Source: Afifellaceae bacterium
Lineage (GTDB): Bacteria > Pseudomonadota > Alphaproteobacteria > Rhizobiales > Afifellaceae
Length of the DNA stretch: 64,000 bases
Direction of reading: 5' to 3'
NCBI GenBank assembly: GCA_028284625.1
Contig: JANQRH010000005.1
Span: 124,001 to 188,000 of the forward strand
Shown: one piece after another, positions 1 to 9,291 of the stretch
Numbering within the stretch: position 1 is the stretch's first letter
Layout: each line of letters begins with the position of its first letter
Notes under the pieces: generated by a model
Databases searched by the model: none
Seen by the model: only the letters and a program-made list of their open reading frames with translations
Told to the model about the DNA's origin: nothing
Program-made: the position numbers and the translations under genes

Positions 1-2
1 GT

Positions 3-122
3 GAACAGCGTTACTCAAGTGGCGCGATCTGGAAATTCGCGCAGGGTGTCGGCCCGGCGCGCGACGGTGCCGTGACGCATCCCGGCGGCGCGGCGGAGAC
101 GGTGACTTATGCGGATATTTAG
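3..122 (+). CDS. Possible 3' end of an upstream gene
   Basis: An open frame enters from the left edge and stops at 120-122. Its last 39 codons include the stretch YSSGAIWKFAQGVG. It would overlap the first 14 bases of exoR. I recognise no family and have no upstream sequence, so this could equally be non-coding. Confidence 0.25.
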   Translation, partial: EQRYSSGAIWKFAQGVGPARDGAVTHPGGAAETVTYADI

Positions 123-930
123 GGCCTGCGCTGCTGCTGTCTGCCTGACCGCGTTCGGCGCGGGCGCGGCGCTCGCGCTCGATCCGAACCTTTCGGCAGG
201 CGAAGCGTTCAGCTCCGGCTATCAGGCCTACAAGGCCGGCGACGCCGAAACGGCGATCGAAGCGCTCAACTTCGCAGCCGACCATGGTCATGCGGCGGCG
301 CTGTGGAAGCTTGGCCGGATGTATCAGAACGGCGACCTCGTAAGCGAGGACGCCCACAAGGCGATCGAGCTCTATGCCCGCGTCGCTCGCGACTACGGCG
401 ACGGCAATCCGCGTGGACCCCATGCGCCGTTCGTCGCCGACGCGCTGGTCACGCTCGGCAGCTATTATCTGAACGGGGTTCCCGACGCCGTGGACCCCAA
501 TCCGGAATACGCGCTGCGCTTGTTCCGCCATGCCGCGTCCATCTTCGGAAACGCCGAGGCGCAATATCTCATGGCTCGGATGCTGCACGAGGGTGTCGGC
601 AGCCGTCAGGACACCAGCACGGCGGCGGCCTGGTATCGCCTCGCGGCGAACAAGGGTCATGTCGGCGCGCAGTCTGAGCTCGGCCACATGCTCTTCGAAG
701 GGATCGGCGTCGGGCGCCGACCGGCCGAGGGGCTCAAATGGTTAAGCATTGCTCGGCTCGCCAGCCCCGGCGACCCGGTCATCCAGGCCCGTCACGAGCA
801 AGCCTTCTCAACGGCCAATGAAGAGCTTCGGCGCGCCGCTATGACTGCCGCGGAAACTTGGATGACCAACCGCACCGGTGGCGCGCAGGCGCAGGCCCCT
901 CAGGCAGAGGCAGCCGCACAGGCGCAATAG
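109..930 (+). CDS. exoR: ExoR-type Sel1-repeat periplasmic regulator
   Basis: This 273-residue protein starts with a signal peptide (residues 1 to about 23) and continues with several Sel1-like helical repeats. The repeats include GYQAYKAGDAETAIEAL, AEAQYLMARMLHEGVG and AQSELGHMLFEGIG. Order and wording of the repeats match rhizobial ExoR, and the length is close to its 268 residues. In rhizobia ExoR sits in the periplasm and holds the sensor kinase ExoS inactive, affecting exopolysaccharide and motility. No exoS or chvI is visible here, so target and role are inferred. The C-terminus is Ala/Gln-rich. A GGAG lies about 10 bases upstream of the ATG. Confidence 0.75.
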   Translation: MRIFRACAAAVCLTAFGAGAALALDPNLSAGEAFSSGYQAYKAGDAETAIEALNFAADHGHAAALWKLGRMYQNGDLVSEDAHKAIELYARVARDYGDGNPRGPHAPFVADALVTLGSYYLNGVPDAVDPNPEYALRLFRHAASIFGNAEAQYLMARMLHEGVGSRQDTSTAAAWYRLAANKGHVGAQSELGHMLFEGIGVGRRPAEGLKWLSIARLASPGDPVIQARHEQAFSTANEELRRAAMTAAETWMTNRTGGAQAQAPQAEAAAQAQ

Positions 931-1003
931 CCGACCGTTCACGACACACTACCTCGTTTGTCATTCCGGCTCGGCCGCAAGGCGAAGAGCTGGCACGGCA
1001 CTT

Positions 1004-1151
1004 AACCCTCCCCTTGAGGGAGGGTCGAAAGCGGCGTGCCGCTTTCGGGGAGGGGTGTGCGGTCGAGCCGCAGTGGAACGACGCTTCCCCCCTCCCGAAG
1101 TTTGCCGCGGCTTCGCCTCGCAAACTTCGACCTCCCCTCCAGGGGGAGGTT
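1004..1151. repeat. 148-bp palindromic intergenic repeat, copy 1
   Basis: The element is bounded by near-inverted ends (AACCCTCCCCTT and AGGGGGAGGTT). It contains two inner hairpins: one from CGAAAGCGGC against GCCGCTTTCG, one from GAAGTTTG against CAAACTTC. A second copy of identical length lies at 28778-28925. It has no coding capacity. Just before it, at about 956-990, is a degenerate stretch starting GTCATTCCGGCTCGGCCG, resembling half of the repeat at 57839-57973. Together these fill the space between exoR and the next gene. Confidence 0.85.
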
Positions 1152-1168
1152 AGACCTGCCTGACCGCC

Positions 1169-1459
1169 TCAATGTTCGGCCAGCGGCACAACCGGCAAAG
1201 CAAGAGAGAGCATCCGCTCATCCGGCGCGCGTTGGAGCCGGGCAAACGGGCAGGGCACGTCCAGAAATTTCCAGCTGGTATTGTTGAGGACCTGATCGCA
1301 GCGCGCCAGCTGTGGGCCTTTCGCCGTGTCGAGGCAGACGGTCTGGCCAACAATCGCCTCAACACCGCCCTGCGCCCGGCACGTGCAATCCGCATGTGCC
1401 GGCGACAACATCGCGCCGAGAAGAACCCCCGCGGCGGCGCCGGTGAGGATCAGCCTCAT
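1169..1459 (-). CDS. Small secreted cysteine-containing protein of unknown function
   Basis: The 96-residue product begins with a clear signal peptide ending AHA (residue 23). The mature part has five cysteines, with the patterns CTCRAQGG, GQTVCLDT and ARCDQVLNNTSW. I recall small secreted rhizobial proteins with this cysteine and NNTSW pattern, but no function is known to me. It is convergent with exoR and separated from it by the 148-bp repeat. A periplasmic location and disulfides are inferred. Confidence 0.6.
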   Translation of the reverse strand: MRLILTGAAAGVLLGAMLSPAHADCTCRAQGGVEAIVGQTVCLDTAKGPQLARCDQVLNNTSWKFLDVPCPFARLQRAPDERMLSLALPVVPLAEH

Positions 1460-1509
1460 CCCACCATTTTATCAGAATCGCGACCTAAGTCACGTTCGTC
1501 AGCGTGCCG

Positions 1510-2289
1510 TCAGTTGAGCTCCACCCACACCGGAACGTGGTCGGACGGCTTCTCCCAGGCTCGCGTGTGGCGGTCGATCCCGGCCTCCACGAGGCGGTCG
1601 GCAGCCTCCGGCGAGAGCATCAGATGGTCGATGCGAATACCGTTGTTCTTCTGCCAGGCGCCGGCCTGGTAGTCCCAGAACGTATAGACGTTGCCGCCAT
1701 CGGCGACCGACCGGACCGCGTCGGTCAAACCAAGTGCTGTGAGGCGACGAAAGGCGGAAAGCGAATCCGGCTGGTAGAGCGCATCGCCCGTCCAGTTCTC
1801 CGGGTGCTTCGCGTCGATCGGCTCCGGGATGATGTTGTAGTCGCCCGCTACGATCAGCGGCGTCTCCTCTTCAAGCCGCGCCGCCGTCCAATCCTCAAGC
1901 CGCTGCATCCAGTCGAGCTTGTAGGGGAATTTGTCCGAACCCACCGGGTTGCCGTTCGGCATGTAGCAGCAGGCGACACGTACTGCTCCGTCGTCGGTGG
2001 GAACAAGTCCGGCGATGAAGCGCGCCTGCTCGTCGCCGTCGCCGTCAGGGAGCCCGCGCACCACATCCTCCATCGGACGCTTGGACAGAAGCGCAACACC
2101 GTTGAAGCCCTTCTGCCCATGCACCGCGACATTGTAGCCAAGGTCGCCGATCTCAAGCGCCGGGAATGCCTCATCGACGCTCTTGATCTCCTGCAGGCAC
2201 GCCACGTCCGGCGCGCTCTCCTTCAGCCAATGCAAAAGGTTCTCAAGCCGCGCCTTGACGCCGTTGATGTTCCAGGTGGCGATGCGCAT
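1510..2289 (-). CDS. xthA: Exodeoxyribonuclease III
   Basis: This 259-residue protein is an AP endonuclease/3'-5' exonuclease of the exonuclease III/APE1 family, used in base excision repair. Visible motifs are NINGVKAR near the start, LQEIK (catalytic Glu), GDYNIIPEPID (Asp/Asn), RIDHLMLS and SDHVPV (catalytic Asp-His). I chose the internal ATG at 2289 because the family begins MRIATWNINGVKAR; the frame stays open 17 codons further upstream. erpA lies just upstream on the same strand (20 bases away), so the two are probably co-transcribed. Confidence 0.95.
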   Translation of the reverse strand: MRIATWNINGVKARLENLLHWLKESAPDVACLQEIKSVDEAFPALEIGDLGYNVAVHGQKGFNGVALLSKRPMEDVVRGLPDGDGDEQARFIAGLVPTDDGAVRVACCYMPNGNPVGSDKFPYKLDWMQRLEDWTAARLEEETPLIVAGDYNIIPEPIDAKHPENWTGDALYQPDSLSAFRRLTALGLTDAVRSVADGGNVYTFWDYQAGAWQKNNGIRIDHLMLSPEAADRLVEAGIDRHTRAWEKPSDHVPVWVELN

Positions 2290-2309
2290 CGAAGAGCGAG
2301 CCAGTGTGC

Positions 2310-2645
2310 TCAGATGGAGAAGCTCGTGCCGCAGCCGCACCCGGCCGTGGCGTGCGGGTTCTTGATCTGGAAGGACTGGCCGATCAGGTCGTCGACGAAG
2401 TCGATCTCAGAGCCGCTCATATAGTCGAGCGAAACGCTGTCGATGAGCACGAGCGCGCCGTCGCGCTCCAGCACGATGTCCTCGTCGCCCGGCGTCTCCT
2501 GGACCAGGTCGTAGCGATATTGGAAGCCGGAGCAGCCGCCGCCCTCGACGCTGACGCGCAGCGCTGTCCCGCTCGGCTCAGCACTCAGGATTTTGGCGAT
2601 CCGCCTGGCGGCGGCGTCCGTCAGGATCACGCTCTGCTGGTCCAT
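2310..2645 (-). CDS. erpA: Iron-sulfur cluster insertion protein ErpA (A-type carrier)
   Basis: The 111-residue protein is an HesB/IscA-family A-type carrier that delivers Fe-S clusters to apo-proteins. The three cluster cysteines are present: C38 in EGGGCSGFQY, and C103 and C105 in AGCGCGTSF. The ATG at 2645 gives the usual length; the frame is open further upstream without family similarity. It is divergent from dgt, 78 bases away, an arrangement common in Hyphomicrobiales. Confidence 0.93.
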   Translation of the reverse strand: MDQQSVILTDAAARRIAKILSAEPSGTALRVSVEGGGCSGFQYRYDLVQETPGDEDIVLERDGALVLIDSVSLDYMSGSEIDFVDDLIGQSFQIKNPHATAGCGCGTSFSI

Positions 2646-2723
2646 GGCAATCGTCGGCCCTTTGTTCCGATTGACATAGTAGCTAAGAACGACGGCGCGC
2701 GCAGTCAAATCGGGGGGAGGCCG

Positions 2724-3962
2724 ATGGCGGAGCCACCGCACGATCTCTTGCGCCGCGGTTCACGCTGGCGTGCCCCCTATGCCGCCGATCCGGCGGCATC
2801 CCGCGGCCGCATCCATCCGGAGCCAGATGATCCACTGCGCTCAGCTTTCCAGCGCGACCGCGACCGCATCGTTCATTGCAACACCTTCCGCCGGCTGATG
2901 CACAAGACCCAGGTCTTCATCCAGCACGAAGGCGACCATTTCCGCACCCGGCTGACCCATACGCTGGAAGTCGCCCAGATCGCCCGCTCCATTGCCCGAC
3001 CGTTGGGGCTCGACGAGGATTTGGCGGAGACCCTGGCGCTCGCCCATGATCTCGGCCATCCGCCCTTCGGCCACGCCGGCGAACGGGCGCTGAACGAGGC
3101 GCTCACCGTTCATGAGGGCTTCGACCACAACGCCCAAAGCCTGCGCGTCGTCACCGCCTTGGAGCGGCGTTACACCGCCTTCGATGGGCTCAATCTCACC
3201 TGGGAGACGCACGAGGGTCTGGTGAAGCACAACGGCCCGGTGCTGGACGCCGATGGCCATGCAGCGGGGCCCTATGCCGGCGGCAGCGTCCCGCGCGTCA
3301 TCATCGCGTTTCGGCAGAAACAGGACCTGGCGCTGGCGCGCTTTGCCAGCTTGGAAGCGCAAGTCGCCGCCATTGCCGACGACATCGCCTATGATTGCCA
3401 CGATCTGGAAGACGGCCTCCGCGCCGAACTGATCACGCTCGCTGACCTCGGCGACCTGTCCTTTGTCGGCCCGATGCTCCACGCCATCCGTGCCGAGCAC
3501 CCCGACCTTGAGCCGCCGCGTGCCGTGCATGAGCTGAACCGCCGCATGATCTCCGCCATGATCCACGACGTGCTTGGAGAAACGACCCGCCGAATCGCCG
3601 CATCCGGCGTGCAAGGTTCCGACGATGTGCGTGATGCAGCCGAGCCGCTGGTCGGGTTCTCGCTGGACATGGCGAAGTCGGAGGCAGCGCTGAAGCGCTT
3701 TTTGTTTGATCGGGTCTACCGCGCCGAACCCGTCCTGCTTCCCGCACGTCAGGCCGAAACGCTGGTCACCGAGCTCTTCGCCGCCTATCTCGCCGAGCCG
3801 GACCTGATGCCGGAGGATTGGCGCCGCCGCTTCCACACAACGGAAGAGCCCGCGGCGCGCGCCTATTGCGTGGCCGACTACGTCGCCGGGATGACCGACC
3901 GCTACGCCGACGCGGAGCACGATCGCCTGTTTGGACAAGGCGCCGATCCCGGCGCGCGCTAG
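2724..3962 (+). CDS. dgt: Deoxyguanosinetriphosphate triphosphohydrolase-like protein
   Basis: This 412-residue HD-domain protein resembles dNTP triphosphohydrolases, which cleave dGTP to deoxyguanosine and triphosphate. The metal-binding HD signature is visible in RLTHTLEVAQIAR and ALAHDLGHPPFGHAGE, followed by DDIAYDCHDLEDG. The start at 2724 is set by a strong GGGGGGAGG at 2712-2720 and by the family's N-terminus. It matches the shorter alphaproteobacterial type annotated as dGTPase-like, so substrate specificity is not certain. argS follows 102 bases downstream. Confidence 0.9.
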   Translation: MAEPPHDLLRRGSRWRAPYAADPAASRGRIHPEPDDPLRSAFQRDRDRIVHCNTFRRLMHKTQVFIQHEGDHFRTRLTHTLEVAQIARSIARPLGLDEDLAETLALAHDLGHPPFGHAGERALNEALTVHEGFDHNAQSLRVVTALERRYTAFDGLNLTWETHEGLVKHNGPVLDADGHAAGPYAGGSVPRVIIAFRQKQDLALARFASLEAQVAAIADDIAYDCHDLEDGLRAELITLADLGDLSFVGPMLHAIRAEHPDLEPPRAVHELNRRMISAMIHDVLGETTRRIAASGVQGSDDVRDAAEPLVGFSLDMAKSEAALKRFLFDRVYRAEPVLLPARQAETLVTELFAAYLAEPDLMPEDWRRRFHTTEEPAARAYCVADYVAGMTDRYADAEHDRLFGQGADPGAR

Positions 3963-4064
3963 CGACTGACCGTCACCCTGCGGTTGGAGAAACGCCGTTC
4001 TTGCGATAGGGCTCTGGCCGCACAACGAGGCCCCCCTGCAGCTTTCGATAGCTCTCAGCAGCGC

Positions 4065-5819
4065 ATGAACATTTTTGACGATTTCACCGGCCGCATCCGC
4101 AAAGCCGTCGAAGCCTCCGTCCTGGCTGATCGGGACGCGGCGGAGATCGTTCTTGACCGCATCACGACGGAGCCGCCGCGCGACCCGGCGCACGGCGACA
4201 TCGCCACCAATGCTGCGATGGTGCTGGCCAAGCCGCTTAAGGCCAAACCGCGCGACATTGCCGAGAAGATCGCCGCTGCGCTGGCGGACGACGAGGACGT
4301 TGAATCCGTTGAGATCGCAGGGCCCGGCTTTGTGAACCTCCGCCTGTCGGACCGGTTCTGGGCCGAGCAGCCCCGCGCGATCCTCAAGGCCGGGCGTCGC
4401 TACGGTCACAGCGACAGCGGCGGCGGCGAAGCCATCAACGTGGAATACGTCTCCACCAACCCGACCGGTCCGATCCATGTCGGCCATTGCCGCGGCGCCG
4501 TTGTCGGCGATGCGATCGCTAACCTCCTCGACGCGACCGGGTACGACGTCACCCGCGAATACTACATCAACGACGCCGGTGCGCAGGTCGATCAACTCGC
4601 CCGCTCCGCCTATCTGCGCTACCGGGAGGCGCTCGGCGAAGCGATCGGCGAGATACCGAGCGGTCTTTACCCCGGCGATTATCTGAAGCCGGTCGGTGTG
4701 GCGTTGAAGGACGAGTTCGGCGAAGGCCTGCTCAATCTGCAACCGCCCGAATGGCTGCCCGTGGTGCGTGAGCGCGCCGTCGACGCGATGATGGATATGA
4801 TCCGCGCCGACCTGGAACTGCTCGGCGTCCGGCACGACATCTTTTTTTCCGAACGCTCGCTGCTGTCCGGCACCGATCGGGTGGCCGAAGCAATCGCCAC
4901 GTTGTCGGAGCGCGATCTCATCTATCGTGGCACGCTGCCTCCGCCCAAAGGCCAGATTCCGGATGATTGGGAAGACCGCGAGCAGACGCTCTTTCGCTCA
5001 ACAGCGTTCGGCGACGACATCGACCGGCCGCTTCTGAAGTCCGACGGCAGCTACACCTATTTCGCCTCCGACATCGCCTATCACTACGTCAAGTTCAGCC
5101 GCGGCGCGCGCCGCCTGATCGACGTGCTCGGCGCCGATCATGGCGGCTATCTGAAGCGTATGCGTGCTGCGGTGACGGCAATGAGCGGCAGCGAGGCAAC
5201 GCTGGAGATCATATTCTGCCAATTGGTGAAGCTCTTCCGCGGCGGCGAGCCGGTGGCCATGTCGAAACGCGCCGGCGACTTCGTGACGCTGCGCGAGGTC
5301 GTTGAAGAGGTAGGGCGCGACGCCACCCGCTTCATGATGCTCTACCGCAAGGCCGATGCGCCGCTGGATTTCGACTTTGTCGCCGTCCAGGAGCAATCGA
5401 AGGACAATCCGGTCTTCTATGTCCAGTACGCGCACGCCAGGACCGCCTCCGTGAGGCGCCAAGCGCGGGAAGAGGCGTCCGATATCGCGCTGGAGGCGGA
5501 ATCGCTGGCAGCCGCAAATTTCAGGCTTTTGACCGATTCCGGCGAGCGGACGCTCTTGCGCGCCATGGCCGATTGGCCGCGCATTTTGGAGGCTGCGGCC
5601 CGAAACCGGGAGCCGCACCGCGTCGCTTTCTACCTCCACGACCTGGCAAGCGCTTTCCACGCTCATTGGAATAAAGGCAAGGAACTGCCGCAATTGCGTT
5701 TTATCCGGCCTGACGATATCGACCTGAGCCGCGCCCGGCTCGGGCTCGTCACGGCGCTGCAAAGTGTGCTGAGATGCGGCTTGCAAGTTCTTGGTGTCGA
5801 AGCGCCTGAGGAAATGTAA
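4065..5819 (+). CDS. argS: Arginyl-tRNA synthetase
   Basis: The 584-residue class Ia synthetase charges tRNA-Arg. It has the N-terminal Arg-specific domain (about residues 1-115), a HIGH motif variant in [14 protein letters not shown], a KMSK-type motif in [10 protein letters not shown], and the C-terminal anticodon-binding DALR domain ending near [10 protein letters not shown]. The ATG at 4065 begins [11 protein letters not shown] as in relatives. It precedes the SPOR gene by 65 bases, as in many Hyphomicrobiales, suggesting shared transcription. Confidence 0.96.
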   Translation: MNIFDDFTGRIRKAVEASVLADRDAAEIVLDRITTEPPRDPAHGDIATNAAMVLAKPLKAKPRDIAEKIAAALADDEDVESVEIAGPGFVNLRLSDRFWAEQPRAILKAGRRYGHSDSGGGEAINVEYVSTNPTGPIHVGHCRGAVVGDAIANLLDATGYDVTREYYINDAGAQVDQLARSAYLRYREALGEAIGEIPSGLYPGDYLKPVGVALKDEFGEGLLNLQPPEWLPVVRERAVDAMMDMIRADLELLGVRHDIFFSERSLLSGTDRVAEAIATLSERDLIYRGTLPPPKGQIPDDWEDREQTLFRSTAFGDDIDRPLLKSDGSYTYFASDIAYHYVKFSRGARRLIDVLGADHGGYLKRMRAAVTAMSGSEATLEIIFCQLVKLFRGGEPVAMSKRAGDFVTLREVVEEVGRDATRFMMLYRKADAPLDFDFVAVQEQSKDNPVFYVQYAHARTASVRRQAREEASDIALEAESLAAANFRLLTDSGERTLLRAMADWPRILEAAARNREPHRVAFYLHDLASAFHAHWNKGKELPQLRFIRPDDIDLSRARLGLVTALQSVLRCGLQVLGVEAPEEM

Positions 5820-5884
5820 TAGGTGGATGAAATACAGGGGAACCCGCGCTAATCTGCGGAGGCTGATGACGGCGGGCCAATCGT

Positions 5885-8239
5885 ATGGCTGGTAACGACC
5901 CTAAGAACGTACGCGACAATCGCGGGTCCTTTGACGCGGATGAAGATCCGCTCGTGGAGCTTGCGCGTATTGTCAGCGAGGATGGCGGCTTCTCCGGCCG
6001 GCTGAGGCCGCGCCCGGACGCGCGGCCCGTCGCTCACGAAGATCTTTCGTCCGACCTGGAAGCGGAACTCCTGCAGGAGCTGGAAACCTCGTTTGCCGGC
6101 CGCGAGGCTACGCCGAGTGCTGCCGCACCGGCCGCCGCAGCGGCTCCGCCGGCCCCGCCTCAGCCTGAGCCGGAATTCGTGCCGGAGCCTGCACCACCTC
6201 CGCCGCCACCACCACCCGTCGAGCCGGAGCCTCCGGCAGCAGTCGAGGAACTTCGGCCGAGCTTGGCGGAGCCCGTCAGCGAATTGCCGCCCCTCAGAGG
6301 CGTCGTCGCCGATGCGCCGCCGGAAGAGGTCGCAGCGCCGCTCTATCCGGCCGAGCCGGCCGTTGAGCCGGAACCGGTCGCCGCGCCCGCGGCCGACGCC
6401 GGCGATCCCGATGACCTGCTGCGCTCGATCGAAGAGCAGCTCAGCCAGTTCGATCAACGCGCCCGCGCTGAGGGATTCGCCGCCGCCGATGACCAGCCTG
6501 TTGCGCAGGAGGAGATCTGGAACAGTGCGCCTGAGCCCGAGCCGGAGCCACGCGCGGCGATTGAGCCGGAACAGCGTGTTGCCGAGCCCGCACCGCCGGC
6601 CGCCCCCGAACCGGAACCGCGCGCAGCCGTTGCACTGGAGCCGGTCGCGCCTATTGAGCCAGAACCGCTAGCGCCTGCAGAGCCGGCGCCGGAGCCCGTC
6701 GCTGAGTGGCATGTGGAGCAGGAGCCCACGGAAGCGGAATATCGGTTCCGCGGTCCCGCCGGAGGAGGCTGGGACAGCCTCGATGACGCACAGCCCGCGG
6801 AGCCTGCTCAGCCACAGCCGGTCGCGCCGCCCGTGGACACGCCGCAAGAACCGGCTGCCGCGGCTGAAGCCGAGGAACCAACCGCGCCGCCGCCGCTTCG
6901 GCTGCGCTTGCCGCCCGATTTTCCCGATGCCGATGCCACTGACGGGCCCGCGGCCGAAGCGCCGCGAACGTCGGAGCTTGCGAACCTTGAAGAGGAGCTG
7001 TCGGCGGAGTTCGATCCTGGGGGAGGGCGCGCGCCCGCGCCCCCGCCTGCAGCGCCTCCGACGCCACCAGCCGCCAACCAGGCGGAAGCGGCGTCTGTAG
7101 AAGAGGTGCCTGTAGAAGATGCGTCCGCGGATATGGCGCATGTCGCTGCTGCCGCCGCAATCGCGCCACAGCACGCCATGCGGGCGCCGCCCGAGCCGGC
7201 GCCGCCGCCGCCCAGGCGCTCGCGCAAGCTTCTGGTCACCGCCGCATCGGTTTTGATCGTCGTGGCGATCGGCGGTGCGGGGGCGATGTATCTGCGCACC
7301 TTCGACGGAACCTCGTCCGGGCCGCCCCCGGTCATCGCCGCGCAGGACGGTCCGGTGAAGATCACTCCGGAGGCGAGCCAAGCTGAAGGCAGTGGCGAGA
7401 CAGTCGGCGAGGCCGTCTACGACCGCGTGGCCGGGCAGGCGCCGGAGACGGCAGAGACCGTCGTTGAGGGAGCCGAGGAGCCGCAGGAGATTGCCCGCAT
7501 CGTGCTGCCGGAGGCGGAAAGCACGACGGCTGAGCAGCCGCCCGCACCGGCGGAGAACACGATCGTCGCTGAGGAGCCCGCCGGGTCCGCGGAGGAGGCG
7601 CAGGCCAGCCTAGAGGATTTCGGGCCGCGCCGGGTTGAGACCTTTGTGGTCCGCCCCGATGGCACAATCGTCACGACCGCGGAGGCGGGCGAGCCCAGCG
7701 AGCCCGATCTGACGGCGCAGGAAATGGCGACTGCGCAGACGGAGGCGATGGATCCCAAGCCGGTAGAGACCGTCACGATCAGCGAACCCCGCACCGCCGG
7801 TGAACCGGCGGCGACACAGGACGCAACGCCGGCGCCGGAGACCGTTGCGGAAGCACCCGCCGAACAGCCGGCGGAGGTCGCGCAGCCGGCCGAAGAGGTC
7901 GCAGCGCCGCCGGCCGCCGAGCCGGTTGAGGAAGTCGAAGTCGCCGTTGCGCCCGAACCCGAACCGGAGCCCGCGACGCCGCCGACGGCCGCTTCCGGCT
8001 TTGTTGTGCAGATCGCGTCTCAGACCAGCCAGGAGGCGGCTGAATCGACCTTTGCATCATTGCAGCGGAGCTACGGTTCCGTGCTCGGAGGTCTTGAGCC
8101 CAATATCCAGCGCGCCGATCTCGGCGCAAAAGGCATCTACTATCGGGTGCGCGTCGGCCCGTGGGCGGAGCGTGCCGATGCAGTGGAAGTCTGTGAAGCG
8201 CTGCAGGCCGCAGGCGGCGACTGCTTCGTGGCGCGCTAG
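5885..8239 (+). CDS. Large SPOR-domain cell-envelope protein
   Basis: This 784-residue protein has one transmembrane segment at about residues 448-467 (LLVTAASVLIVVAIGGAGA) and a C-terminal SPOR domain at about 705-784 (GFVVQIASQTSQEAAESTF ... YYRVRVGPW). SPOR domains bind denuded peptidoglycan at division sites. About 440 residues before the membrane segment and 230 after it are low-complexity Pro/Glu/Ala. The predicted topology is N-in, C-out. It sits between argS and nagZ, where many Hyphomicrobiales have a SPOR gene. A role in septation or cell-wall binding is inferred; the low-complexity parts have no assigned function. Confidence 0.85.
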   Translation: MAGNDPKNVRDNRGSFDADEDPLVELARIVSEDGGFSGRLRPRPDARPVAHEDLSSDLEAELLQELETSFAGREATPSAAAPAAAAAPPAPPQPEPEFVPEPAPPPPPPPPVEPEPPAAVEELRPSLAEPVSELPPLRGVVADAPPEEVAAPLYPAEPAVEPEPVAAPAADAGDPDDLLRSIEEQLSQFDQRARAEGFAAADDQPVAQEEIWNSAPEPEPEPRAAIEPEQRVAEPAPPAAPEPEPRAAVALEPVAPIEPEPLAPAEPAPEPVAEWHVEQEPTEAEYRFRGPAGGGWDSLDDAQPAEPAQPQPVAPPVDTPQEPAAAAEAEEPTAPPPLRLRLPPDFPDADATDGPAAEAPRTSELANLEEELSAEFDPGGGRAPAPPPAAPPTPPAANQAEAASVEEVPVEDASADMAHVAAAAAIAPQHAMRAPPEPAPPPPRRSRKLLVTAASVLIVVAIGGAGAMYLRTFDGTSSGPPPVIAAQDGPVKITPEASQAEGSGETVGEAVYDRVAGQAPETAETVVEGAEEPQEIARIVLPEAESTTAEQPPAPAENTIVAEEPAGSAEEAQASLEDFGPRRVETFVVRPDGTIVTTAEAGEPSEPDLTAQEMATAQTEAMDPKPVETVTISEPRTAGEPAATQDATPAPETVAEAPAEQPAEVAQPAEEVAAPPAAEPVEEVEVAVAPEPEPEPATPPTAASGFVVQIASQTSQEAAESTFASLQRSYGSVLGGLEPNIQRADLGAKGIYYRVRVGPWAERADAVEVCEALQAAGGDCFVAR

Positions 8240-8262
8240 AACGTGGGCACCGAAGGCCAAGC

Positions 8263-9291
8263 GTGACGCCGCGCGCCTTTATCAGCGGATTGGCAGGAAC
8301 CGAGCTTTCGGACGAGGAAGCTGCCTTCCTGCGTGAGGCACGCCCTTGGGGCGTGATCCTCTTTGCCCGCAACATGAACGATCCCGATCAAGTGCGCCGG
8401 CTTTGCCGCGCCGCACGCGGAGCGCTGGAACGAGAGGACGCGCCGGTTCTCGTCGACCAGGAAGGCGGCCGCGTTCAGCGCTTCGGGCCGCCACACCTCC
8501 GCGCCTATCCGCCAGGCGCACGCTACGGCGAGATCTATCTGCACAACTCGCTCGCCGGCGTCGAAGCTGCTTATCTCGGCGCACGTCTGATCGCGCTCGA
8601 CCTCCATGCCTTGGGCATCACCATCAATTGCGTGCCGGTTCTCGACATTCCGGTGGAGGGCGTGACGGCGGCGATCGGCGACCGCGCGCTCGGCCTGACC
8701 GTCGATGCGGTCGCCACGCTCGGCGGCGCGCAGATCGACGGCCTGCTGTCAGGTGGCGTTCTTCCGGTGATCAAGCACATGCCCGGACACGGCCGCGCCC
8801 TCGTCGACAGTCATCACGAACTGCCGCAGGCCGATGCCACCATGGCCGAGCTGGAAGCCCAGGATTTCACGCCGTTCCGGCTCCTGGCCAAGCGATCACC
8901 CTTCGGCATCACCGCGCATGTGGTATTTTTGGACGTGGATGACGCTGCGCCGGCTACGCATTCGCCTTTGGTAATCGTTAACGTTATTCGAGAGCGAATC
9001 GGCTTTGATGGCGTTTTGATGACCGACGATATCAGTATGGAAGCACTTTCCGGCACACCGCGTGAACGCGCAGAGCGGGCGATCGCCGCCGGCTGTGACC
9101 TGGTGCTTCATTGCAATGGCGAAATGGAAGAAATGCGCGGCATCGCTGAAGGCGTGCCGGAGCTGTCGGAGGCCATGCTTGAACGCGCGGCGGCAGCCCT
9201 TGCCCTGCGCCGCGAACCCGAGGAAGTCGACCGCGCCGCATTGGAGCGCCGCTTCGATTACCTGCTGACCCAGGTTCAGGAACCGGCATGA
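8263..9291 (+). CDS. nagZ: Beta-N-acetylhexosaminidase NagZ
   Basis: The 342-residue glycoside hydrolase family 3 enzyme removes GlcNAc from anhydro-muropeptides during cytoplasmic peptidoglycan recycling. Visible motifs are LVDQEGGRVQRF, the KHMPGHG substrate loop with the catalytic Asp-His pair in DSHHELP, and the nucleophile Asp in LMTDDISMEAL. It starts with GTG at 8263, 23 bases after the SPOR gene, and overlaps scpA by four bases (ATGA), which implies translational coupling. Its products can influence AmpR-type beta-lactamase induction elsewhere; no such genes are visible here. Confidence 0.94.
   Translation: MTPRAFISGLAGTELSDEEAAFLREARPWGVILFARNMNDPDQVRRLCRAARGALEREDAPVLVDQEGGRVQRFGPPHLRAYPPGARYGEIYLHNSLAGVEAAYLGARLIALDLHALGITINCVPVLDIPVEGVTAAIGDRALGLTVDAVATLGGAQIDGLLSGGVLPVIKHMPGHGRALVDSHHELPQADATMAELEAQDFTPFRLLAKRSPFGITAHVVFLDVDDAAPATHSPLVIVNVIRERIGFDGVLMTDDISMEALSGTPRERAERAIAAGCDLVLHCNGEMEEMRGIAEGVPELSEAMLERAAAALALRREPEEVDRAALERRFDYLLTQVQEPA

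Noticed and set aside
988-1003. Sigma-54 promoter (TGGCAC-type) at about 991
   Set aside because: TGGCACGGCACTTAAC lacks the TTGC element at the correct spacing and no gene start follows.
1004-1151. CRISPR array or insertion sequence
   Set aside because: The repeats are single palindromes, not regularly spaced units, and no transposase or cas gene is present anywhere in the window.
1504-2424. 306-codon open frame opposite xthA and erpA
   Set aside because: xthA and erpA carry all their catalytic or cluster-binding residues; this frame does not resemble any protein.
2841-4835. 664-codon open frame on the minus strand opposite dgt and argS
   Set aside because: Both plus-strand genes have clear family motifs; the antisense frame has none. 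Long antisense frames are expected in GC-rich DNA.
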